Positions 10,172 to 18,226 of a stretch of DNA of 64,000 nt are shown here, piece after piece. The position numbers and the translations under genes are program-made. The stretch covers positions 4,402,001 to 4,466,000 of the forward strand of contig NZ_CP046507.1 in assembly GCF_009741445.1 (NCBI RefSeq). Reading direction: 5' to 3'. Source of the DNA: Mycobacterium avium subsp. avium. Its GTDB lineage: Bacteria; Actinomycetota; Actinomycetes; Mycobacteriales; Mycobacteriaceae. Numbering within the stretch: position 1 is the first letter of the stretch; the number at the start of each line of letters is the position of its first letter. The notes under the pieces are model-generated. The model was not told the DNA's origin and ran no database searches. It saw nothing but the letters and a program-made list of their open reading frames with translations.

Positions 10172-10741
10172 CACGGCCCGGGCCGACGCGGCCACGTCGG
10201 TTTCCAGCCAGGACGGCATCGGGTCGTCGTGCGCGTGACGGCGCACCACGGCATACGGCAGGTCGGCGACGGCGCGGGCGACGGCGTCGACCGATCGCGG
10301 CCGGGCGTTCCCGTACAGGTGCCGGGCCAACTGCGCCAGCCGCTGGGTCAGCGGGGCGTTCATCGCGGCCAGCGTCTGCCGGAACGCCGCATCGGGCTCG
10401 CCGTCGAGCAGGTCGCCCGGGCGGATCGTCAGCAGCAGCCGGGCGTCGTCGGGCAGGGCGCGGGCGAAGCCGACCGCGGCCACGGCCATCGCCACCGCGG
10501 TGTCCTCCGGGGTGTCGCCGTCGGCGGCCAGCGCCCGGGCCTGGAAGCGTTCCAGCGCCCGCAGCCACGCCGCGGTCAGGATGCCGTCGCGGTTGCCGAA
10601 CCGGTGATACAGCGTGCCCGCCGGCGCGCCACTGGCTGTCGCGATCGCTGCCACGCTGGCCGTGCGCGGCCCGCCGTCGAGCACCAGAGCCCGGGCGGCG
10701 TCGAGGATCACATCGGTTTCATGCTTCCGCGGAGGCGCCAT
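10145..10741 (-). CDS. TetR-family transcriptional regulator
   Basis: DNA-binding repressor of 198 aa. The helix-turn-helix lies in the first 50 residues (ASVAAIATASGAPAGTLYHRF, then GNRDGIL), followed by a ligand-binding helical domain. It is divergent from the neighbouring gene at 10763, whose start is only 21 bp away, so it most likely controls itself and that gene. Its 3' end overlaps the AAA ATPase gene by 27 bp in convergent orientation. The ligand is unknown. Confidence 0.92.
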   Translation of the reverse strand: MAPPRKHETDVILDAARALVLDGGPRTASVAAIATASGAPAGTLYHRFGNRDGILTAAWLRALERFQARALAADGDTPEDTAVAMAVAAVGFARALPDDARLLLTIRPGDLLDGEPDAAFRQTLAAMNAPLTQRLAQLARHLYGNARPRSVDAVARAVADLPYAVVRRHAHDDPMPSWLETDVAASARAVLRSFGERP

Positions 10742-10752
10742 GATCTAGTACA

Positions 10753-10768
10753 TTCCTTCTATATGGAA
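10753..10768. promoter_or_regulatory. Possible TetR operator in divergent promoter
   Basis: Inverted repeat TTCC-N8-GGAA lies in the 21-bp gap between the divergent starts of the TetR gene and the gene at 10763 and runs into the latter's first codons. The stretch is AT-rich in a GC-rich background. Position is the main support; the arms are short. Confidence 0.35.
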
Positions 10769-11545
10769 CGATTACCCTATATCGATGAGCATGCCATAAC
10801 CATCGAGGCCAACCGCGACGACACGTGGGCGGCGCTGCTGCGGGTGCTGTGCCGCGACCCGCGCGACCCGTCGACCGTGCCGCTGGGCTTCGCCCTGGAC
10901 GAGGCCCGGCCGCCGGTGCGGTTCGCGCTGAAGGGCCGCCACCCGTTCGCGGTGTACCGGTGGGTGTTCGAGCTGGACGCGCTCGACGGCCCGGCACGCA
11001 CCCGGCTGCGGGCGGCCACCTGGGCGGCCTTCCCGGGGGTGCACGGCAAGGCCTACCGGGCGCTGGTCATCGGCACCGGCGGGCACCGCATCGTCGTTCG
11101 GCGCACGCTGAACCGTGTCGCCCGGGCCGCCGCGCGGGCCGACTACACCGACGTGTTCGAAGCACCTCTGCCCCAAGGGGATTCGCGCAGCGCCGAGGAG
11201 ACCTTTCGCGACGCGGTGGGGCGTCCGGGCGCGGGCGGCGACGCGGTGCGCTGGGTGCACCGGCACGTGCTGCGGCTGGGCGGGTGGACGATCGTCCGTT
11301 CGGCTCGCGACGAAGTCGTGCTCGCCGCGCGCGGGCCGCTGCTGTGCGGCGAGCTGACCTTGCGCCGTCACGACGATCGGCGCGCCGCCCTGACCACGCG
11401 GGTGCGCTACCGCCGCCCGATCGCCGCCCGGGCGGTGTGGGCACTGGTCGGTCCGCTGCATCGCCGGGCGGCGCCGCGGCTGATGCGGCGCGCCGCCGTC
11501 ATGGCTCCGGCAGCGGCTCCCACTCCGACGACAGCCGCGCGGTGA
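10763..11545 (+). CDS. Uncharacterised protein, possibly DUF2867/SRPBCC-like
   Basis: 260-residue soluble protein I do not firmly recognise. It has no signal peptide or membrane helix. The first half contains RLRAATWAAFPGVHGKAYR followed by ALVIGTGGHRIVVRR, which recalls DUF2867 or START/SRPBCC-type ligand-binding folds, and the C-terminus is Arg- and Ala-rich. The ATG at 10763 is the only start that leaves room for a promoter. It is divergent from the TetR gene and its last 47 bp overlap the convergent enoyl-CoA hydratase gene. Probably the regulated target of that TetR; function unknown. Confidence 0.7.
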   Translation: MERLPYIDEHAITIEANRDDTWAALLRVLCRDPRDPSTVPLGFALDEARPPVRFALKGRHPFAVYRWVFELDALDGPARTRLRAATWAAFPGVHGKAYRALVIGTGGHRIVVRRTLNRVARAAARADYTDVFEAPLPQGDSRSAEETFRDAVGRPGAGGDAVRWVHRHVLRLGGWTIVRSARDEVVLAARGPLLCGELTLRRHDDRRAALTTRVRYRRPIAARAVWALVGPLHRRAAPRLMRRAAVMAPAAAPTPTTAAR

Positions 11546-12317
11546 AGCGCGGCGCCCGGTGCTCGCGGAACGCGGCGACGCCCTCGGCGGCGTCGGCGCC
11601 TCCCATCACCCGTTCGTGCAGCAGGGTTTCCAGCGCGGCGACCTGTCGCGGTGGGTAGCGATTGATCGCGCTGTCCCACAGCAGGCGTTTGCACAGCGCC
11701 GCCGACATCGGCGCCACGTTGACGGCGATGTCGCGGGCCAGCGCCATCGCCTCGTCGAGCACCCGATCGGCGGGCAGCGCGCGGTTGGCGACGCCGAGCG
11801 CGGCCGCCTCGGCGCCGCCGAACATCCGCCCGGTGAGCAGCAGCTCGGCGGCCACCCCCAGGTTGGTCAACTGGGGTAGCGTCCAGTGCGCCATGCAGTC
11901 GGGTAGCACACCCCGGCGCACCTGCACCACACCGTATTTGGCGTCCGCGGCGACGATGCGGATGTCGGCCTGCAACGCGATGGTCAGGCCGATCCCGACG
12001 GCGTGGCCGTTGACCGCGGCGATCACCGGTTTGCGCAACTCGAACGCCGCCGGGGTGATCGGTGAGGCGGTGAAGGCGCCGTCGCCGGCCGGGGCGTCGA
12101 ACGGGCTTGCGCCGCCGGAGAAGTCGGCCCCGGCGCAAAAGGCGCGCCCGGCGCCGGTCAGCACGATGACCCGGACGTCGTCGTCCTCGTCGCACTCGCG
12201 GTAGGCGCGGCTCAGCAGCTCGCCCATCGCGGCGGTGTAGGCGTTCAGCCGCTCGGGCCGGTTGAGCGTGAGAACCGCGACGCCCGAGTCGATTTCGACG
12301 GTCAGGTCGGCGGTCAC
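11499..12317 (-). CDS. Enoyl-CoA hydratase/isomerase family protein
   Basis: Crotonase-fold enzyme (272 aa) acting on acyl-CoA thioesters. The oxyanion-hole motifs are present: GAGRAFCAGADFSGG and the second around NGHAVGIGLTIAL. In the position of the two hydratase glutamates it reads KYGVVQVRRGVLPDC, so one catalytic Glu appears replaced and the chemistry may be isomerase-, hydrolase- or decarboxylase-like. The start GTG at 12317 overlaps the stop of the F420-type gene (GTGA), so the two are translationally coupled. It is an accessory gene relative to M. tuberculosis at this locus. Confidence 0.9.
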   Translation of the reverse strand: MTADLTVEIDSGVAVLTLNRPERLNAYTAAMGELLSRAYRECDEDDDVRVIVLTGAGRAFCAGADFSGGASPFDAPAGDGAFTASPITPAAFELRKPVIAAVNGHAVGIGLTIALQADIRIVAADAKYGVVQVRRGVLPDCMAHWTLPQLTNLGVAAELLLTGRMFGGAEAAALGVANRALPADRVLDEAMALARDIAVNVAPMSAALCKRLLWDSAINRYPPRQVAALETLLHERVMGGADAAEGVAAFREHRAPRFTARLSSEWEPLPEP

Positions 12318-13336
12318 GGCAGCGCCGGCACCCGGTGCAGGGCGCCGATCAGGTCGGCGACGTCCGCGGGGCGGGGGGTGTAGCCCGGAAAGTAACAGCA
12401 CACCTCGTCGGCGTGCTCGCCGAACCGGGCGGCGATCTGCTCGGCACACTGCTCGGGTGTTCCCACGATCCCGATCCGGGCCACCAGCTCGTCGGTGATC
12501 AGCCCGCGCATCTGCGCGAAGCGGCCCTGCTTGGACAGCGCGTTGAGCTCGGGCTGGATGCCGTCCCAACCCTCGACCTGCAGCACCGGCAGGTAGGCCG
12601 GCGTGGAGCCGTAAAAGGCGATGAGGGAGGCCACCCCGTCGATCGCCGTCGCCAGGTCGGCCTCGTCGCGGCCGACGGCCACCATGGCCTGGGCGATGAT
12701 CGGGAACTCGGTCAAGGTCCGCCCCGAACGGCGCAGCCCCTCACCGATGGCGGGCAGGGTGCGCTCGGCGAAGTGGCGGGCGCTGTTGAACGGCATCACC
12801 AGCAGCCCGTCGGCGACCTCGGCGGCGGTGCGGGTCATGACCGGACCCAGCGCGCCCAGCAGCACCGGCGGCGCCCCGTACGGGTTGGGGCCGGGATCGA
12901 AGGTGGGCGCCATGATGGTGTGCGTGTAGAACTCACCGCGAAAATCCAGGCGGGCCCGGCCTTCCCACGCGGCGAAGATCGCCTTGATCGCCGAGATGGC
13001 CTCGGCCATCCGCGCCGCGGGCGGCTCCCACCTACTGCCGTAACGCTTTTCGACGTGCACCTTGATCTGCGAGCCCAACCCCAGCCGGAACCGGCCGCCG
13101 CTGTAGAGCTGCAGGTCGTAGGCCGCGTAGGCCAGGTGCATCGGACTGCGCGGCGGGGCGATCGCCACGTTGGTCATCAGCTCGCACCCGGTGGCCTCGG
13201 CGGCGATCAGCAGCGGGAAGAAGACGTCGTGCTGGCCCTCGAAGGTGAACAGGCCGTCGGCGCCGGTCGCGGCGATCTCGGCGGCACTTGCCGCCGCCCG
13301 CACCGGCGAACCGTCGACCTGCAGCTGAACCTTCAT
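12314..13336 (-). CDS. LLM-class F420-dependent oxidoreductase (MSMEG_2256-type)
   Basis: TIM-barrel luciferase-like oxidoreductase of 340 aa, of the group that in mycobacteria normally uses coenzyme F420. The typical GRFRLGLGSQIKVHVEKRYG segment follows the substrate-binding strands, and GTPEQCAEQIAARF is near the C-terminus. The start is ATG at 13336, preceded by AGGAG at 7-nt spacing. It lies 22 bp downstream of the LON-domain gene and is coupled to the enoyl-CoA hydratase, so it probably extends the virR-sodC operon. The hydratase neighbour suggests a lipid or sterol side-chain substrate, which is inference. Confidence 0.88.
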   Translation of the reverse strand: MKVQLQVDGSPVRAAASAAEIAATGADGLFTFEGQHDVFFPLLIAAEATGCELMTNVAIAPPRSPMHLAYAAYDLQLYSGGRFRLGLGSQIKVHVEKRYGSRWEPPAARMAEAISAIKAIFAAWEGRARLDFRGEFYTHTIMAPTFDPGPNPYGAPPVLLGALGPVMTRTAAEVADGLLVMPFNSARHFAERTLPAIGEGLRRSGRTLTEFPIIAQAMVAVGRDEADLATAIDGVASLIAFYGSTPAYLPVLQVEGWDGIQPELNALSKQGRFAQMRGLITDELVARIGIVGTPEQCAEQIAARFGEHADEVCCYFPGYTPRPADVADLIGALHRVPALP

Positions 13337-13358
13337 CGTAAGCTCCTGTCGCACAGCG

Positions 13359-14000
13359 CTATTCGGATAGCTGGAACTCGACCACTTCGGTCACCGCGTC
13401 CACGGCCTCGCGCAGCGCGGCCAGGCGCTCGGCGGCCGACGGCGCGCAGAGCACCGTGTAGCGGTCGGCCGTGCCGATCGGGATGCGGGAGGCCAGCTCG
13501 TAGAGGCGTTGCCCGACCGGGCGTTCCGGATCGTGGCGGCCCAGTAGCACGTCGCGCCCGGGCAGGGTGATGCCGCGCGCCTGCGCGATCCGCTCGAACA
13601 GCGCCACCGCGCGGTCTTCCACGCCGAGCAGCTGCTCCGGCGTCACCACGGCGCCGGGCTCGTCGGGCCACGGCATCACCGTTGCCCGGGGATAGGGGTC
13701 GTCGGGCAGCCACTCGGACACCCGAATGCGTTGCCCAGTGCGGCAATTCAGCAAGTACCGGCCGGCGCCCTGGTCGACGCAGTCGACGATCCGGGACAGC
13801 ACCCCCACGTCGCAGCGCGCGTCACCGCCGCCCACCTCGCGGCCGCGGGCGATCAGCACCACCCCGAACTGCTCGCCGGTGTCCAGGCAGTGCCGCACCA
13901 GCGCGCCGTAGCGGGGCTCGAAGATCCGCAACGGCAGGTCCTGGTCGGGCAGCAGCGCCGACTCCAGCGGAAACATCGGCAGCGCAACAGGTTCGGTCAT
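13359..14000 (-). CDS. LON N-terminal-domain (substrate-binding) protein, Rv0434-like
   Basis: Stand-alone PUA-like LON substrate-binding domain (213 aa) without the ATPase or protease domains of Lon. It begins with the family hallmark LPMFPLESALLPDQDLPLRIFEPRY and continues with GVVLIARG and a C-terminal helical part. The ATG at 14000 overlaps the stop of the upstream gshA-like gene (ATGA). It could bind unfolded proteins or act as an adaptor; its cellular role is not established. Confidence 0.92.
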   Translation of the reverse strand: MTEPVALPMFPLESALLPDQDLPLRIFEPRYGALVRHCLDTGEQFGVVLIARGREVGGGDARCDVGVLSRIVDCVDQGAGRYLLNCRTGQRIRVSEWLPDDPYPRATVMPWPDEPGAVVTPEQLLGVEDRAVALFERIAQARGITLPGRDVLLGRHDPERPVGQRLYELASRIPIGTADRYTVLCAPSAAERLAALREAVDAVTEVVEFQLSE

Positions 14001-15130
14001 CAGATCTCCAGCTCGGCCACCAGCGCGTCGACGACCGCGCGCAGGTCGCCGTTGTGTTCCTCGGCCACCCGGCGCTGACGCTGGTATGACGCGCCGTGGC
14101 GGGGGATGTCGGCCACCGCGGCCAGCTCGTCGGCGCACTGCAGCTTGCGGGCGACCGGCTCCAGCCGGTTGAGCACGTCGTCGAGGTCCTCGGTGACCAG
14201 GCGTTCGTTGCTGTCGGCGTCCAGGATGATCACCGCGTCCAGGCCGTAGCGGGCGGCGCGCCACTTGTTCTCCTGGTGATGCCAGGGCGGCATGGTCGGC
14301 AACGACTCGTCGGCCTCCAGCCTGCGATCCAGGTCGACCACCAGGCAGTGCGTCAGCGCCACCAGCGCGGCCAGCTCGTGCAGGTTGGACACGCCGTCGC
14401 AGATCCGCATCTCCAGCGTGCCCAGGTGCGGGGAAGGCCTGATGTCCCAACGGACTTCGTCGACGTGGTCGATGATGCCGGTCTTCTTCTGGTCGTAGAC
14501 GAAGCCCTCGAACTCCGCCCAGGTCTGGAACTGGAACGGCAGCCCGGCGGTGGGCAGCTGCTGGAACATCATCGCCCGGTTGCTGGCGTAGCCCGTGTCC
14601 ACCCCGGTCCACCACGGCGAGGACGCCGACAGCGCCAGCAGGTGCGGGTAGTAGTTCAGCAGCGACGTCATGATCGGCATCACCTTGTTCGGCGAGGAGA
14701 TCCCGACGTGCACGTGCACCCCCCAGATCAGCATCTGCCGTCCCCACCACTGGGTGCGCTTGATCAGCTCGGCGTAGCGCGGGGCGTCGGTGAGCTTCTG
14801 GGTCGTCCACTGCGCGAACGGATGTGCGCCGGCGCAGAACAGTTCCATGCCGCGGTCCCGCACGATCCGGCGCGCGGGCCCCAGGGTCTGCCGCAGATCC
14901 TCCATCGCCTCGGGCACGGTCCGGCAGATGCCGCTGACCACCTCGACGGTGTTGCGCAGCAATTCCTTGTGCACGCGCGGGTTTTCGCCGATCTCGGCGA
15001 TCACCGCGGTGGCCTCGTTGCTCAGGTCGCGGGTCTGCGCGTCGACGAGCGCGAACTCCCACTCCACCCCGATGGTCGGCCGCGGCGAGCGGGCGAAATC
15101 GATGTGCGCGTCGCCCCGTCTAGCCGGCAC
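14000..15130 (-). CDS. Carboxylate-amine ligase of the YbdK / GshA-like family (Rv0433-like)
   Basis: ATP-dependent glutamate-cysteine ligase 2-type enzyme (376 aa), a family with weak gamma-glutamyl-cysteine ligase activity in E. coli. Hallmarks are GVEWEFALVD at the N-terminus, GVHVHVG in the middle, and RPSPHLGTLEMRICD. Mycobacteria use mycothiol and not glutathione, so the natural product is unknown. The GTG start at 15130 overlaps the sodC 3' end by 11 bp and gives VPARRGDAHIDF, the same length as Rv0433. Confidence 0.92.
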   Translation of the reverse strand: MPARRGDAHIDFARSPRPTIGVEWEFALVDAQTRDLSNEATAVIAEIGENPRVHKELLRNTVEVVSGICRTVPEAMEDLRQTLGPARRIVRDRGMELFCAGAHPFAQWTTQKLTDAPRYAELIKRTQWWGRQMLIWGVHVHVGISSPNKVMPIMTSLLNYYPHLLALSASSPWWTGVDTGYASNRAMMFQQLPTAGLPFQFQTWAEFEGFVYDQKKTGIIDHVDEVRWDIRPSPHLGTLEMRICDGVSNLHELAALVALTHCLVVDLDRRLEADESLPTMPPWHHQENKWRAARYGLDAVIILDADSNERLVTEDLDDVLNRLEPVARKLQCADELAAVADIPRHGASYQRQRRVAEEHNGDLRAVVDALVAELEI

Positions 15131-15803
15131 CGATGACACCGCACGCCACCCGCTTGCCGGCGTCACCGGTGCTCATCGTCATCTCGTCGGGGCCCGGTGT
15201 TCCGTTGGTCTGGTTGTAGCGCTCCGCCGGGATGTTGGCGAAGTTGTCCGCGCCGGCGTGGATGATGATCGCCGTCTTCTGCCCGCCGAGCAGATCCTCC
15301 ATGGTGAAGGCGTCGGTGGTGGTCACCAGCGTCCCGGAGCCGTCCTTGCGCACCTGCAGCGAGGTCAGGTCGCCGCTGGCGGGTTCGCCGGTGTGCCCGG
15401 GCGCCTGGAAATGCCCTCCGGCGGACAGGAAGTCCCCCGGGGCGCCGCCGGTCGGGGCGACCGAGCTGGGTTCGCACTTGCCGACCTTGTGGATGTGCAC
15501 CCCGTGGAAGCCGGGCGTGAGCACGCCGTTGGCCGTCGTCTCGATGGTGACGGTGGCGTAGCCGTTGCTGAACTCGAACTTCGCGGTCGCGACCTGGGTG
15601 CCGTCCGGCGCCTTGAGGTGGGTGGTGATGCTGGGCGCCGCGGCCGGCGCGGCCTCGGCTGCGCCCGCGCCCGACGGCGACGGCGATCCGGTCCACACCG
15701 CGGGGGTGGTACCCGGCAGCGACGACGCGTGCTGGGGCGACGAACAGGCGCCCAGCGCCACGACGCAACCGGCCAGAACCACGGGAGGCAGCAGCTTGGG
15801 CAT
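15120..15803 (-). CDS. sodC: Secreted lipoprotein Cu/Zn-type superoxide dismutase
   Basis: Dismutates superoxide outside the cytoplasmic membrane, protecting against the host oxidative burst. Residues 1-20 form a lipoprotein signal ending in the lipobox LGAC, with Cys20 lipidated. A Thr/Ser/Pro/Ala linker precedes the catalytic barrel. Copper-site histidines appear in HGVHIHK and GGHFQAPGH, with IIHAGADNFANIP following. The M. tuberculosis enzyme is known to lack zinc, and this orthologue looks the same in outline. It is 227 aa, between virR and the gshA-like gene in the leftward operon. Confidence 0.96.
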   Translation of the reverse strand: MPKLLPPVVLAGCVVALGACSSPQHASSLPGTTPAVWTGSPSPSGAGAAEAAPAAAPSITTHLKAPDGTQVATAKFEFSNGYATVTIETTANGVLTPGFHGVHIHKVGKCEPSSVAPTGGAPGDFLSAGGHFQAPGHTGEPASGDLTSLQVRKDGSGTLVTTTDAFTMEDLLGGQKTAIIIHAGADNFANIPAERYNQTNGTPGPDEMTMSTGDAGKRVACGVIGAG

Positions 15804-15833
15804 AGCCAGCAGCCTAACGCTTCGCCGGCCCGC

Positions 15834-16310
15834 TCAGCCCGCGACGAGGACGATGACACCCGGGGGTTGGCCGCTCAGCGCGGGGATGCGCGGCTCGACC
15901 GGCGCGCCCAGGTTTTTGCCCACCGCGTCGGCGGTGGCGTGCTCGTCGTCGGCGTCGGTGTAGTAGACCGTGGTGGCCGAGACGTCGGGCACGGCCAGGT
16001 TGTCGACCTTGGTGACCTTGAACCCGGCGGACGTCAGCTGATCCTTGGTGCGCGCCGCCACGCCCTCTTTCGAGGAGATGTTGTACACCTGCACCTCGGC
16101 CTGGTTGGCCGCCGGCTTGTTAGTCGGCGAGGCGGACGCCGAACTGGTGGCCGTCGAGCTGGACACCGGCGACGCCGAATCGTCCTCGGAGTTCCCGGAC
16201 GAACCCAGCGCCTGCCACCCGAGCAGCAGGAAGATGACGCCGAGGAACAACAGCACCATCACCATGGCCCGCAAAGGCAGTCCAGTGGAGTCGGGAACTC
16301 GTTCTTTCAT
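15834..16310 (-). CDS. virR: VirR-like membrane protein with LytR_C domain (Rv0431 orthologue)
   Basis: Regulator of extracellular vesicle release and envelope remodelling in M. tuberculosis (VirR, vesiculogenesis and immune response regulator). The 158-residue protein has one membrane helix at about residues 14-35, a Ser/Ala/Thr-rich extracytoplasmic linker (about 37-70), and a C-terminal LytR_C domain starting at EVQVYNISSKEG. It lies 19 bp downstream of the DUF3263 gene and 30 bp upstream of sodC, in conserved order. Confidence 0.93.
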   Translation of the reverse strand: MKERVPDSTGLPLRAMVMVLLFLGVIFLLLGWQALGSSGNSEDDSASPVSSSTATSSASASPTNKPAANQAEVQVYNISSKEGVAARTKDQLTSAGFKVTKVDNLAVPDVSATTVYYTDADDEHATADAVGKNLGAPVEPRIPALSGQPPGVIVLVAG

Positions 16311-16329
16311 CGAGCCCTACTGTAACGAG

Positions 16330-16638
16330 TCAGGTCACCTCGAAGCCGAGCCGCCGCGCCGCACGCGCTTTCTGCCTGCTGGCGCGCAGCCGCCGCAGCC
16401 GTTTCACCAGCATCGGGTCGGCGGCCAGCGCCTCGGGCCGGTCGACGAGCGCGTTGAGCACCTGGTAGTACCGCGTCGCCGACATCGAGAACAGCTCTTT
16501 GATGGCGTCTTCCTTCACACCGGCGAACTTCCACCACTGGCGTTCGAACGCCAGGATGTCGTGTTCGCGGCGGGTCAGCCCATCTGCGATCTCGGCGTCG
16601 TCCCCCGATCGATTTGCCCGCGCCATGGCGCTGTCCAT
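16330..16638 (-). CDS. DUF3263 small helical protein (Rv0430-like)
   Basis: Cytosolic protein of 102 aa, predicted all-helical, with the conserved core AFERQWWKFAGVKEDAIKEL followed by SATRYYQVLNAL, which is the DUF3263 signature and looks like a helix-turn-helix. The C-terminus is Arg-rich. A regulatory role is likely but unproven. It heads the leftward operon that continues with virR, sodC, the gshA-like gene and the LON-domain gene. ATG at 16638 is preceded by a purine-rich AGGGGAAG. Confidence 0.9.
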   Translation of the reverse strand: MDSAMARANRSGDDAEIADGLTRREHDILAFERQWWKFAGVKEDAIKELFSMSATRYYQVLNALVDRPEALAADPMLVKRLRRLRASRQKARAARRLGFEVT

Positions 16639-16689
16639 ATCGCTTCCCCTGGACCCTTTCGGCGAATTCCGAACTGCTCGAATGACTTG

Positions 16690-16701
16690 GCTTAGCTAAG
16701 C
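16690..16701. promoter_or_regulatory. 12-bp perfect palindrome between divergent DUF3263 operon and def
   Basis: GCTTAGCTAAGC is a perfect palindrome about 52 bp upstream of the DUF3263 start and 119 bp upstream of def, in an AT-richer patch of the 181-bp divergent intergenic region. It could be an operator or part of the virR-sodC operon promoter. It does not match the full 19-bp IdeR iron box. Confidence 0.4.
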
Positions 16702-16819
16702 GCGTGGTTTGCGCGAATTATTGAAACACGCCCCAAACCCTCAAGCCGTCATCCAGACCCGCGAGTCGGCCGATTGACCCAGATTGCCCACCCGCGAGCG
16801 TGCGGTAGCTTAGCCGACC

Positions 16820-17413
16820 ATGGCAGTCGTACCGATCCGCATCGTGGGAGATCCCGTCCTGCACACCCCGACACAGCCGGTGCCGGTCGGTGACGACGGT
16901 TCCCTGCCGGCGGATCTGGGCAAGCTGATCGCCGACATGTACGACACCATGGACGCCGCCCACGGGGTCGGCTTGGCCGCCAACCAGATCGGGGTCGGGT
17001 TGCGGGTCTTCGTCTACGACTGCGCCGACGACCGGGGGCTGACCGAGCGGCGGCGCGGCGTGGTGGTCAACCCGGTGCTGGAGACCTCCGAGATCCCCGA
17101 GACCATGCCCGACCCGGACACCGACGACGAGGGCTGCCTGTCGGTGCCCGGCGAATCGTTCCCCACCGGGCGGGCCAGCTGGGCGCGGGTCACCGGGCTG
17201 GACGCCGACGGCAACCCGGTGTCCATCGAGGGCCACGGCCTGTTCGCCCGGATGCTGCAGCACGAGACCGGGCACCTGGACGGCTTCCTGTATCTGGACC
17301 GACTCATCGGCCGGTATGCCCGCAGCGCGAAACGGGCCGTCAAATCCCACAACTGGGGTGTGCCCGGCCTGTCCTGGATGCCCGGCGAGGGACCGGACCC
17401 GTTCGGTCACTGA
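16820..17413 (+). CDS. def: Peptide deformylase
   Basis: Removes the N-formyl group from nascent proteins; an iron/zinc hydrolase. All three family motifs are intact: GVGLAANQIG, EGCLSVPGE (metal Cys) and QHETGHLDG (two metal His and catalytic Glu). Length is 197 aa with the C-terminal extension typical of mycobacterial Def. A TAGCTT box at 16806-16811 lies 8 nt before the ATG and no Shine-Dalgarno is evident, so the mRNA may be leaderless. The stop overlaps the acetyltransferase start (TGATG). Confidence 0.97.
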   Translation: MAVVPIRIVGDPVLHTPTQPVPVGDDGSLPADLGKLIADMYDTMDAAHGVGLAANQIGVGLRVFVYDCADDRGLTERRRGVVVNPVLETSEIPETMPDPDTDDEGCLSVPGESFPTGRASWARVTGLDADGNPVSIEGHGLFARMLQHETGHLDGFLYLDRLIGRYARSAKRAVKSHNWGVPGLSWMPGEGPDPFGH

Positions 17414-18216
17414 TGTTCTCGTGGCCCGACCCGGGGACCCGGGTGACGGTTCGCTACCGGCGCCCGCCCGGATCGGTGCCGCCGCTGACCGACGCGGTGG
17501 GCCGGCTGCTGACGGTCGATCCGACGGTGCGGGTGCAGACCAAGACCGGCGCGGTCGTCGAGTTCGCGCCCGCCGACGTGGTTGCGCTGCGGGTGCTCAC
17601 CGACACCCCGATCCGCACCTCGCAGATCCGCGCGCTCGAACACGCCGCCGCCGCGGCCTGGCCCGCCGCGGAGCAGACCTGGCTGCACGGCTGGCTGCTG
17701 CGGGCCGGCCCGCCACCCGGCCGGCCCGCCGGGCCCGCAGCCGATTCCGCTGTGCCGCTGGACCTTTCCGCTCACGCCGAGGCCATCCCGGAGATCGCCG
17801 GCTGGTACCAGCGACGCGGCCTGATGCCGCGACTGGCCGTCCCGGACCGGATGCTGACGCCGCCGCCCGGGCTGACCTGCGAGCGCACCGAACAGGTTGT
17901 GGTGCAAGACCTTTCCCGCCCGTCCGGCGACGAACCCGGGGTTCGGGTCGACGCGTCCGTCGCGCAGGCCGCGCTCAGCGCCGCACCCGACGGCACCCGG
18001 TGGGTGGGGCTGTGGGTGCCGCCCGGCGGGCACGACGCCGAGGCCCGCGCCGGGTGCGAGGCGCTGCTGGCGCGGGGCGCCGGGCGGGGCGCCACGCGCG
18101 CCTATCTGGCGGTGCCCGACGACGACGCCGCGGCGCTGGAACTGGCCGGGGCGCTGGGTTTCCGGCTGCACCACCGGCGCCGCTACCTGACGGTCCCGGC
18201 CGGGCCGGTGGGATAG
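17413..18216 (+). CDS. GNAT-type N-acetyltransferase (Rv0428c-like)
   Basis: Two-part protein of 267 aa. The N-terminal 85 residues resemble a small beta-barrel found on some GNAT proteins, with VRYRRPPGSVPPLTDAVGRLL. A diverged acetyltransferase domain follows, ending in the GNAT-like ALELAGALGFRLHHRRRYL. The middle has low-complexity Ala/Pro stretches. It is translationally coupled to def, and an acyl-transfer job on N-termini is an attractive but unproven idea. Confidence 0.85.
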   Translation: MFSWPDPGTRVTVRYRRPPGSVPPLTDAVGRLLTVDPTVRVQTKTGAVVEFAPADVVALRVLTDTPIRTSQIRALEHAAAAAWPAAEQTWLHGWLLRAGPPPGRPAGPAADSAVPLDLSAHAEAIPEIAGWYQRRGLMPRLAVPDRMLTPPPGLTCERTEQVVVQDLSRPSGDEPGVRVDASVAQAALSAAPDGTRWVGLWVPPGGHDAEARAGCEALLARGAGRGATRAYLAVPDDDAAALELAGALGFRLHHRRRYLTVPAGPVG

Positions 18217-18219
18217 TTT
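18214..18219 (+). promoter_or_regulatory. -10 box for a leaderless xthA transcript
   Basis: TAGTTT lies 7 nt before the GTG start of xthA at 18227, just after the stop of the acetyltransferase gene. No ribosome-binding sequence is present. Confidence 0.5.
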
Positions 18220-18226
18220 CTAGTCC

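Noticed and set aside
13359..15062. Long open frame on the minus strand spanning the gshA-like gene and the LON-domain gene
   Set aside because: Only its last 213 codons match a protein family; the upstream part is a frame-shifted reading of the gshA-like gene, so the LON gene starts at 14000.
16690..16701. IdeR iron box
   Set aside because: The 12-bp palindrome lacks the outer TTAGG/CCTAA half-site bases of the 19-bp IdeR consensus.
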